Source: Xanthobacteraceae bacterium | Lineage (GTDB): Bacteria > Pseudomonadota > Alphaproteobacteria > Rhizobiales > Xanthobacteraceae | Length of the DNA: 5,201 nucleotides | Direction of reading: 5' to 3' | Assembly: GCA_030043285.1 (NCBI GenBank) | Contig: JASHXZ010000226.1 | Coordinates: forward strand, 1-5,201 | In this document: piece by piece, positions 1 to 5,144 of the stretch | Numbering within the stretch: position 1 is the first letter of the stretch | How the letters are laid out: the number at the start of each line of letters is the position of its first letter | Notes under the pieces: model-generated | Databases searched by the model: none | Told to the model about the DNA's origin: nothing | What the model saw: the letters and a program-made list of their open reading frames with translations, nothing else | Position numbers and translations under genes: made by a program

Positions 1-1109
1 AGCCCGAGCGCGAACGCAGAGCCCGGCACAAAATAATGACCCTTCCAGAACGCCACCACGGCGGCGAACCAGGCGCCGGCGAGATGCGCGGAGATCGCCA
101 GCATCAGCGCTTGGCGCACGGTCGCGCCGGCAAGCGCCAGGATCGGCAGCGACAGCAAGAGGCCGAGCAGGACGGCAAGCCCGGCTTTCTTGAAATAATC
201 CGGATCGCCGATCGGACCGGTCCAGGAGAATTTGGCCTGACGCGCCGCGTCGAAAATGCCCCAATACGGACCGACGCCGCCTTCGAACGTCTTCCAAGGC
301 TGGTCGATGGCCTCGACGATATTGTAGTCGATGCCGTAGGCCTGGGCGCGCGAAGCGAAGTCGCGCAACACTACCGCCTGCTCGGTGCGGCCGGGGAACG
401 CGTTCTGGAAATTGTAGCCGGCGCTCGGCCAGCCGAACTCGGCGATCACGATGCGCTTGCCGGGCAGCGCGCGGCGCAGCTTGTCGTAGAACTCGATCGT
501 GTAATCGACCGCATGCGAGGCATCGATTCCGTTCCAGTACGGCAGCACGTGCGCCGCGACGAAATCGACGGCGGAGGCGAGCTCGGGATGCTCGAGCCAG
601 ACCGAGCCGATTTCACCGGTCGTGACCGGCACCGGGCTCGAACGCTTCACGTCCTTGATCAGCGCAATCAGATCCGGCAGCGTCATCTCACCGCGATAGA
701 TCGTCTCGTTGCCGACCACGATGGCATCGACATTGCTGTTATGGCGGGCAAGATCGATGGCGGCGGCGATTTCGCGGGCGTTGCGCTCCTTGTCCTTGCT
801 GATCCAGGCGCCGACCGTAACCTTAAGCCCGAACTCGGCAGCGATGGGCGGCACTAGCTCGGCGCCCCCGGTCGACGAATAGAGCCGGATCGCGTGCGTA
901 TACGGCGCGATGGCTTTCAGATCGGCGCGGATTTGCTCCGGCGTCGGGCGCGCGCCGCGGTCGGGATGATCCGAATCGGCGAACGGCGCGTAGGACAGGC
1001 TCGCAAGTTGGTTGTTGAATTCCGGTGCTTTGGCTTGCGTTCGCAATAAAACCCAGAGTCCAGCATGCACGCACACAACGAGCGCGAGCACGGCAGCGAC
1101 GGTGCGCAT
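1..1109 (-). CDS. ndvB: NdvB-type beta-1,3-glucan synthase, N-terminal part (GH17 domain); runs off the left edge
   Basis: Seen: an open frame of 369 codons that leaves the window without a stop. The ATG at 1109-1107 is fixed by an in-frame TGA at 1118-1116 only three codons upstream; no good Shine-Dalgarno is visible. Residues 4-22 form a signal anchor. Residues about 37-300 are a GH17 fold: LSYAPF near 38-43, the acid/base motif VVGNE with Glu135, AAHVLPYW at 185-192, the nucleophile motif IAEFGWPS with Glu224, then EAIDQPWK (266-273) and YWGIFD (282-287). Two hydrophobic helices follow at about 310-328 and 335-354. Known: Bradyrhizobium and Pseudomonas NdvB join an N-terminal GH17 domain to a membrane GT2 synthase that polymerises glucose from UDP-glucose; the GH17 part is a transglycosylase on beta-1,3-glucan. 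This NdvB is unrelated to the much larger Sinorhizobium NdvB. Inferred: the missing part carries the GT2 domain. Without it, a GH17 membrane protein of another kind is possible but less likely given the neighbours. Confidence 0.9.
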   Translation of the reverse strand, partial: MRTVAAVLALVVCVHAGLWVLLRTQAKAPEFNNQLASLSYAPFADSDHPDRGARPTPEQIRADLKAIAPYTHAIRLYSSTGGAELVPPIAAEFGLKVTVGAWISKDKERNAREIAAAIDLARHNSNVDAIVVGNETIYRGEMTLPDLIALIKDVKRSSPVPVTTGEIGSVWLEHPELASAVDFVAAHVLPYWNGIDASHAVDYTIEFYDKLRRALPGKRIVIAEFGWPSAGYNFQNAFPGRTEQAVVLRDFASRAQAYGIDYNIVEAIDQPWKTFEGGVGPYWGIFDAARQAKFSWTGPIGDPDYFKKAGLAVLLGLLLSLPILALAGATVRQALMLAISAHLAGAWFAAVVAFWKGHYFVPGSAFALG

Positions 1110-1308
1110 CGACTCTCAACCACGCGGGGATTTGACGGCACGGGCCCGAACCTTTCCCCAAAGGCTCGATAGTGGTCGTAAGGAGGGTAAGGCACCTTGC
1201 GAGCGGCATTAATTAGGTAGCGCGCGCGCGTGGCAAATTCAAGACAATGGACAGAATTTCGGCGCACTTCCGCTGGCGCAACGACGACGTTCCAGCAAAG
1301 CGCCGCGC
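1110..1308 (-). other. Intergenic region between ndvD and ndvB homologues
   Basis: These 199 bases separate two genes read in the same direction. No credible coding frame was found. The stretch includes an alternating CG run at 1221-1230 next to an AT-rich patch at 1209-1215, and a weak promoter candidate. No hairpin followed by a T run was seen downstream of the ndvD stop. The length suggests ndvB may have its own promoter instead of depending only on read-through from ndvD. This is inference. Confidence 0.5.
1214..1242 (-). promoter_or_regulatory. Weak candidate sigma-70-type promoter for ndvB
   Basis: On the minus strand TTGAAT (1242-1237) is followed after exactly 17 bases by TACCTA (1219-1214), which runs into an AT-rich stretch. 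The -35 hexamer is good and the spacing ideal, but the -10 hexamer is poor. The spacer consists largely of an alternating CG run. It would place the transcription start about 95-100 bases upstream of the ndvB ATG. With no conserved-site comparison possible, this is only a candidate. Confidence 0.2.
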
Positions 1309-1800
1309 TCAGTGATTGCTGGTCCCGCTCGGCGCCGCGGCGGCCGCCGCCGGCGGGGGAGGGGTCGGCTCGCTTGGATTGATCCAGCACGCCTTGACCC
1401 GGTTGTTGAGGCTGTCGGGAGACTTCGGATCGATGGTGTTGGTCTGCAGGATCAGGCAGCGAAAGGTCGCCGGGATGTGGGCAGCCGGGCAGCCGAACCG
1501 GTCGTAGAGATCGAGATGGCGAAACGCCGTTTCGATGTCGTCGCGCCACATCAGGCTGACCACGCGCCGACCGAGCCAGACGCATTCCGGGTTGCCGGCT
1601 TGGCCGGTCATGGCGTGCTGGATGTCGGCATATTCCTCGGTTTTTTGCGCCGGCGCCGGGCTGGCGGCCGGCGGCTTTTCGGCGGGCTTGGTCGAATCGG
1701 CCGCCTGGGCGAGAGCCGTGCCGCCTGGCGCCGGAACTGCGACCGCGAGCCAGATTGCGGCACCAAGGCCGACCAGAATGCGGAGAACGCGAAGGAACAT
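1309..1800 (-). CDS. ndvD: Small secreted Cys-containing protein in the ndvD position (beta-1,3/beta-1,6-glucan biosynthesis or export factor)
   Basis: Seen: 163 residues from the ATG at 1800-1798. Residues 1-33 are a typical signal peptide: basic start MFLRVLR, hydrophobic core about 8-24, and cleavage site ALAQA|A after residue 33. A Pro/Ala/Lys linker (about 38-52) leads into a compact domain of about 55-143 with four cysteines (C73, C104, C115, C138), enough for two disulfides. The C-terminus is four prolines, six alanines and a polar tail. Known: in Bradyrhizobium japonicum ndvD lies between ndvB and ndvC, is predicted at about 26 kDa with one membrane segment, and is required in vivo for beta-glucan production, although mutant membranes still make glucan in vitro. 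Inferred: the assignment rests on position, general character and my memory of similar proteins annotated as glucan biosynthesis proteins. The frame stays open to a GTG at 2001 (230 residues), but that 67-residue extension is basic, low in structure and would bury the signal peptide, so I start at 1800. Confidence 0.75.
   Translation of the reverse strand: MFLRVLRILVGLGAAIWLAVAVPAPGGTALAQAADSTKPAEKPPAASPAPAQKTEEYADIQHAMTGQAGNPECVWLGRRVVSLMWRDDIETAFRHLDLYDRFGCPAAHIPATFRCLILQTNTIDPKSPDSLNNRVKACWINPSEPTPPPPAAAAAAPSGTSNH
1333..1362. repeat. GC-only low-complexity tract encoding Pro4-Ala6
   Basis: A run of GCC/GGC- and CCC-like codons near the 3' end of the ndvD homologue encodes four prolines followed by six alanines. 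Such tracts are prone to slippage in units of three, so the length of the tail may vary between strains. It lies outside the cysteine-bearing domain and probably forms a flexible tail. Confidence 0.6.
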
Positions 1801-2029
1801 GTTTTCGACTTTGGCTGCCTTAAGGTTTGAAACGTCAGACGGTTGCGGGGGCCTTGAAAGGCGGCGGTTCTTTAAGCATCGATCGAGCCGGTATTGCGGC
1901 CGGTTTGCGGCCGCGGCCGGCGCAGACCACATCGCAAGTTCGGCGATTTGTCCAGCGCGCTTCGCGGCGCCGACGCTCGGAACCGCGTGACGGCTTGGCA
2001 CGACGCACGGTCAAGGTTAATGGCAGACG
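1801..2029. promoter_or_regulatory. Divergent control region between ndvD and ndvC homologues
   Basis: 229 bases lie between the two divergent start codons and should hold the promoters for both the ndvD-ndvB side and ndvC. Visible elements are a GC hairpin (1896-1914), an 8-base palindrome CCTTAAGG (1818-1825) just upstream of ndvD, and TTGGCACG (1995-2002) close to the ndvC start. No convincing -35/-10 pair was found in either direction. An open frame continuing ndvD upstream through this stretch to 2001 is judged non-coding. Confidence 0.5.
1896..1914. repeat. Perfect 7-bp GC hairpin in the divergent region
   Basis: GCGGCCG (1896-1902) and its exact reverse complement CGGCCGC (1908-1914) flank a 5-base loop GTTTG. 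It lies roughly mid-way between the two divergent start codons. It could be a protein-binding palindrome or a structured 5' leader. Short GC palindromes arise often by chance in DNA this GC-rich, so its function is unproven. Confidence 0.35.
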
Positions 2030-3670
2030 GTGTCTTTTCAGCCCGCCAACGGACATCGCATCGGCTCGGCGCTGGCGCTGTTTGCGCTCACGGCGTTCGC
2101 AATCGCTGCGACTTGGTGGTGGCTCGGCCAGCCGGTCGCGCTGCCGCCTTCGCCGCTTGATCCCGGCGAGAAGCTTTATTGCGTGTCCTACGCGCCGTAT
2201 CGCGGCAGCCAGGACCCGCTGGTTGAAGGCACCCGCGTACCGGCCACACAAATCGACCAGGATTTGGCGCTGATCGCCAAATACAGCAATTGCGTGCGCA
2301 TCTATTCGGTCGAAGACGGCGCCGCCGATATCCTCGCAAGCGCGCGCCGCCACGGCCTGAAGGTTTTGGACGGGCTATGGCTGTCCGGCAAGGCGGACAA
2401 AAACAGCCAGCAGATCGCCGCTACCATCGCGCTCGCCAAGCAATATGCCGACGTGATCAGCGCCGTGATCGTCGGCAACGAGGTTCTACTGCGCGGCGAG
2501 CTGCCGGTCGCCGACTTGATCGCGGCCATCCGCGAGGTCAAGGCGCAGGTGCCCGAGCCGGTCACTTATGCCGACGTCTGGGAATTTTGGCTGCGCTATC
2601 GCGAAGTCGCGAACGCGGTCGACTTCATCACCATCCACATGCTGCCCTATTGGGAGGACTTCCCGATCCCGGCCGAGCACGCAGCGGCCCACGTCGAAGC
2701 GATACGCGACCGGGTTGCCGCCGCCTTTCCGGGCAAGGAGATCATGATCGGCGAACTCGGCTGGCCAAGCGGCGGCCGCATGCGCGAGGCGGCGCGGCCC
2801 TCGCCCTCAAACCAGGCGCGCGCCATTCTGGATACGCTCGCTCTCGCCAAACGCGACCACGTCCGCGTCAACGTGATCGAGGCGTTCGATCAGCCCTGGA
2901 AGCGCTGGCTCGAAGGCACGGTCGGCGGTCAATGGGGCATTTTCGACCGGTCAACCGGCGCGCCGAAATTCAGCTTCAGCGGCGGCGCCATATCGGATCA
3001 TCCGAACTGGCCGATGCAAGCTTTGGCCGGAATCATGCTGGCCGCGGCGACGTTTGCCGCTGCGTTCTTGGCGAGCGGAGCCAAGTTGGCGCCGGCCTTT
3101 TTCTGGTGGCGCATGGCCGCGCTGAGCTACCTTCCGGCGGTGCTGTTCGGCTGGGCGGTAGCGGAAATCGCACCGGAGAGTTTCAGTCCCGGCGGCTGGC
3201 TGCGCGCGCTGGCGCTGGTGGCAATCGCCGCCGCCGCGCCGATCGTCTGCGCCGTAGCCTGCGCCGCCCGCCGCCCGCTTCCAGCACTTTCGACGTTGCT
3301 CGGCGGCGCGCGCATCGGCACCCGGCGCGACGCGCTGACCTGGGCGCTCGGCCTGAGCGTGCTGCTGCTCGTTCTGTTGGCGGTGCAGACCGCGCTGGGC
3401 CTGGTGTTCGATCCGCGCTACCGCGATATTCCGTTCGCGGCTGTGGGCGCGGCCGTGCTGCCTTATCTGGTCCTATGGGTCTCGACCGAGCGCCGGCCGG
3501 GTGCACCGGCGATGGCGGAACGCGCTGCTGCGTTTGTTCTTGCGGCCGCCGCCATCTACATCGCGTTCAACGAAACTTTCGCCAACTGGCAGGCGGTGTG
3601 GTTCTGCGGCGCGCTTATCGGCCTTGCCTTCATTCTGGCGCGGGCGCGCGTCGCGCCAGGCTCAGAATAA
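2030..3670 (+). CDS. ndvC: NdvC-type beta-1,6-glucan transferase: GH17 domain plus seven C-terminal membrane helices
   Basis: Seen: 546 residues from a GTG at 2030, fixed by an in-frame TAA at 2018-2020; an AAGG at 2013-2016 is the only Shine-Dalgarno-like site and is rather far upstream. Residues 12-32 form a membrane anchor. Residues about 48-320 are GH17: VSYAPYRG (52-59), acid/base VGNE with Glu151, HMLPYWED (203-210), nucleophile GELGWPS with Glu242, EAFDQPWKRW (284-293) and WGIFDRS (302-308). Seven hydrophobic helices follow at about 329-349, 357-378, 391-412, 437-460, 468-486, 498-515 and 520-538. No glycosyltransferase domain is present. Known: Bradyrhizobium NdvC is a membrane protein of about 62 kDa needed for beta-(1,6) linkages in the cyclic glucan. 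Length, architecture and divergence from ndvD-ndvB all fit. Inferred: a periplasmic transglycosylase that branches or links beta-1,3-glucan made by NdvB. Its last 41 bases overlap the 3' end of the next gene on the other strand. Confidence 0.9.
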   Translation: MSFQPANGHRIGSALALFALTAFAIAATWWWLGQPVALPPSPLDPGEKLYCVSYAPYRGSQDPLVEGTRVPATQIDQDLALIAKYSNCVRIYSVEDGAADILASARRHGLKVLDGLWLSGKADKNSQQIAATIALAKQYADVISAVIVGNEVLLRGELPVADLIAAIREVKAQVPEPVTYADVWEFWLRYREVANAVDFITIHMLPYWEDFPIPAEHAAAHVEAIRDRVAAAFPGKEIMIGELGWPSGGRMREAARPSPSNQARAILDTLALAKRDHVRVNVIEAFDQPWKRWLEGTVGGQWGIFDRSTGAPKFSFSGGAISDHPNWPMQALAGIMLAAATFAAAFLASGAKLAPAFFWWRMAALSYLPAVLFGWAVAEIAPESFSPGGWLRALALVAIAAAAPIVCAVACAARRPLPALSTLLGGARIGTRRDALTWALGLSVLLLVLLAVQTALGLVFDPRYRDIPFAAVGAAVLPYLVLWVSTERRPGAPAMAERAAAFVLAAAAIYIAFNETFANWQAVWFCGALIGLAFILARARVAPGSE

Positions 3671-4031
3671 GGACGCCGACGGCGAGCGCAGCAAGATCGA
3701 CGTTGTGCAGGACGAGGCCGAAGCCGGCCGCCGCAAGCGCAAGCCCGATGAGGACGACGGACGGCCGCATCAGGTTGACGAGCGCGATGGCAAGCGCAAG
3801 CGCGCCGAACACCTCGTGCTGGAACAGCGGGATCGTTACCCGATAGGTACTGCACAGCCAGGTGGATAGCCCGCCCTGGCAGGCGCGCGCCATATTGGCA
3901 TTCTCGATCGCCATGAAGCGCAGATAAAGCGCCTCGCCGACAGCCAAAAAGCCGATGGCAACGAGCCAATTGGTCTGCCGCGCCGTCGGCAGGAACAGCG
4001 GGCGGCGGGTGGTGTTTAGAGGGTCCGACAT
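3630..4031 (-). CDS. Four-helix inner-membrane protein of unknown function
   Basis: Seen: 133 residues from the ATG at 4031-4029 (MSDPLNTTRR). After a polar, basic N-terminus come hydrophobic helices at about 21-39, 73-88, 91-109 and 112-126, ending in a short ARRAPAPE tail. The loop between helices 1 and 2 holds ACQGG (Cys51) and WLC (Cys60), which could form a disulfide if the loop is periplasmic; helix 1 has a buried Glu33. I recognise no family with certainty. The four helices with loop cysteines recall small redox membrane proteins such as DsbB/VKOR, but there is no CXXC, so I do not assign that. Start: the frame extends upstream through ATGs at 4055, 4067 and 4085 to a TTG at 4109; none has a good ribosome site. 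The extension is made of an Ala-Met-Ser-Asn repeat, so the 4031 start is preferred, with moderate certainty. It lies 102 bases downstream of the SPOR-like gene on the same strand, probably in one transcript. Confidence 0.7.
   Translation of the reverse strand: MSDPLNTTRRPLFLPTARQTNWLVAIGFLAVGEALYLRFMAIENANMARACQGGLSTWLCSTYRVTIPLFQHEVFGALALAIALVNLMRPSVVLIGLALAAAGFGLVLHNVDLAALAVGVLILSLARRAPAPE
3635..3659. terminator. Candidate bidirectional terminator hairpin in the convergent overlap
   Basis: CTGGCGCG (3635-3642) and its exact reverse complement CGCGCCAG (3652-3659) enclose a 9-base loop. The hairpin lies wholly inside the 41-base tail-to-tail overlap of ndvC and the four-helix gene, within codons of both. 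Neither strand has a T run after it, so it is not a classical intrinsic terminator; it may stop or stabilise both transcripts. The stem is GC-rich and could be partly chance. Confidence 0.4.
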
Positions 4032-4133
4032 CCCATTAGGCTTGGCGTTCGACATGGCGTTCGACATGGCGTTCGCGCCTGCCATGCACGATGCCGGGGC
4101 GTCGCGCAAACGAATTTGGCGGGCCGACGAACG
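4032..4133 (-). other. Short gap between SPOR-like and four-helix genes
   Basis: This holds the 12-base tandem repeat and the upstream open extension of the four-helix gene. No hairpin with a T run and no convincing promoter was seen, which fits co-transcription of the two genes. If the four-helix gene really starts at 4067, 4085 or 4109, most of this gap is coding. Confidence 0.4.
4044..4075. repeat. 12-base tandem repeat, 2.7 copies, carrying start codons
   Basis: The unit GGCGTTCGACAT occurs exactly at 4044-4055 and 4056-4067, followed by a partial third copy at 4068-4075. On the minus strand each full unit supplies an ATG in the frame of the four-helix protein and would encode Met-Ser-Asn-Ala. 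Being a multiple of three, copy-number change keeps the frame. It lies just upstream of the preferred start at 4031. Confidence 0.85.
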
Positions 4134-5144
4134 CTATTGCAACGCGATGTGCTGGCCGCTGAACAAGGTCGGCTGGCAGGGCAGCCGATATGGCACAAGC
4201 GCCGTACAGAGCTTGGCCGCCGCTTCGGCGCTGGCGAGCGGGCCGACCACCAGCCGCAATTCCACCCGCCCGGCGCGCGACGTCCCGCGCAGCATCACCA
4301 CGGGCTTCAATCCATCGAATAGCTTGCCGTGCGCCGAGTGGATGCCGAGCCAGTGCGCCCGCAGCACCTCGATCGAAACCGCGTCGCCGATCTCGATGCC
4401 ATATTTGAATGTGGCCGCCGGCGCCGGCGCTGCCGCACTCGCTGGCGCTGCTGCGGGAGCCGGCACGGCAGTGCGCGACTGCAATGGCTCCGCGGTGGCC
4501 GTTTGAGCCGGCGCTGCTGCCGGCAACGGTGGTGGTGCTGATGCCGCGGGCGGCGCCAAAGGCAAAAGCGGCCGGGCGGCGATCACGGCATGCGATTCCG
4601 GCGCCGGTACCGGCGCCGTGGGCGGTGGCGCGGCAAGTACGACGTGCGATTCCGGCGCAACCGCGGCCGGCGGCGGACGCCCTTGCACCGGACTCGGGTC
4701 CGTCTTCTTGATGGCTTCGATCTGCCGCGCCACCGAGCCGGTGATGTCGTCGACATTGCGCTCGACTGCAGCGAGCCGTGATTTCAGTTCGTCGTTCTGC
4801 GCGGCCAGGCCGCGCACGGCGTCGGTGAGACGGCGCTCCTCAGCAAGTCGGCGCTCCTCGGCCTGGGCGTCGAGCGGTCGGGCGGCAACCTGGGTGCGGT
4901 CGCTGCGGCCGGAGAACAGGCCGGCGACCCGCTCGGTGCCGATCTGGCTGCGCGATGCCAGTACGGCGACGAACAGCGCGCCGGCAGCCGTGCCACCCCA
5001 CACCGTCATGCGCCACAAGTGCCGCATGGTGAACGCCGCCTTGGATTGCTTCTTCGGGGCCGGAACGGGCTTCGCGGCCGGTTTGCTCACGGCCTTGGCG
5101 GCACCCCGCTCCGTGCTCGATTCCAGAATCCGCGGCCGAATCAT
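4134..5144 (-). CDS. Membrane-anchored coiled-coil protein with C-terminal SPOR-like domain
   Basis: Seen: 336 residues from the ATG at 5144-5142; a TTG two codons earlier (5150) is possible but less likely, and no clear ribosome site is present. In order: a basic, Ala/Lys-rich cytoplasmic stretch (1-40), one membrane helix (about 43-63), a charged coiled coil (about 92-130, with a repeated EERRLAEERRL core), a Pro/Ala linker (about 150-244) containing two copies of PESHxVxAA (164-172 and 182-190), and a globular end (about 246-336). The end shows SPOR features: GIEIG near the start of the domain, then LVVGPLASAEAAAKLC and a second Cys (C313, C323). Known: SPOR domains bind denuded peptidoglycan glycan strands and often sit at division sites on bitopic inner-membrane proteins of just this layout. 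Inferred: a periplasmic wall-binding protein; the first half of the SPOR match is weak, so function is tentative. It is followed on the same strand by the four-helix gene. Confidence 0.85.
   Translation of the reverse strand: MIRPRILESSTERGAAKAVSKPAAKPVPAPKKQSKAAFTMRHLWRMTVWGGTAAGALFVAVLASRSQIGTERVAGLFSGRSDRTQVAARPLDAQAEERRLAEERRLTDAVRGLAAQNDELKSRLAAVERNVDDITGSVARQIEAIKKTDPSPVQGRPPPAAVAPESHVVLAAPPPTAPVPAPESHAVIAARPLLPLAPPAASAPPPLPAAAPAQTATAEPLQSRTAVPAPAAAPASAAAPAPAATFKYGIEIGDAVSIEVLRAHWLGIHSAHGKLFDGLKPVVMLRGTSRAGRVELRLVVGPLASAEAAAKLCTALVPYRLPCQPTLFSGQHIALQ
4413..4697. repeat. Pro/Ala-rich linker region with duplicated PESHxVxAA module
   Basis: This part of the SPOR-like gene encodes a low-complexity linker rich in Pro and Ala. 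Two related nine-residue modules are encoded at 4629-4655 and 4575-4601, 54 bases apart. An exact 14-base match, TGCGATTCCGGCGC, marks both copies (4645-4658 and 4591-4604). This points to an in-frame 54-base duplication that has since diverged. Such linkers usually span the periplasm so that the end domain reaches the cell wall. Confidence 0.7.

Noticed and set aside
36..857. Plus-strand open frame of 273 codons opposite the ndvB homologue.
   Set aside because: It is antisense to a gene with clear GH17 motifs, has Arg/Asp/Gly-rich composition with no recognisable motif, and is the usual antisense shadow seen in GC-rich genes.
1181..1199. Strong plus-strand Shine-Dalgarno-like AGGAGG followed 10 bases later by TTG.
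   Set aside because: The frame closes after seven codons at a TAG, and nothing else suggests a plus-strand gene there.
917..1585. Minus-strand frame of 222 codons spanning the ndvD-ndvB gap.
   Set aside because: It overlaps both real genes out of frame and has low-complexity Arg/Pro/Ser composition.
1995..2010. Sigma-54-like site upstream of ndvC: perfect TTGGCACG at the -24 position.
   Set aside because: The -12 element reads ACGG at the expected place, lacking the essential GC, and the leader would be only about ten bases. Kept only as a note.
1894..2160. Plus-strand frame entering ndvC from upstream with an ATG at 2020.
   Set aside because: It is out of frame with the GH17 protein and ends soon after; the ndvC frame itself is intact from the GTG at 2030, so no frameshift is needed.
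2290..3846. Plus-strand open frame of 518 codons overlapping ndvC in another frame.
   Set aside because: Extremely Arg-rich with no domain; it shadows ndvC and runs on into the gene on the other strand.
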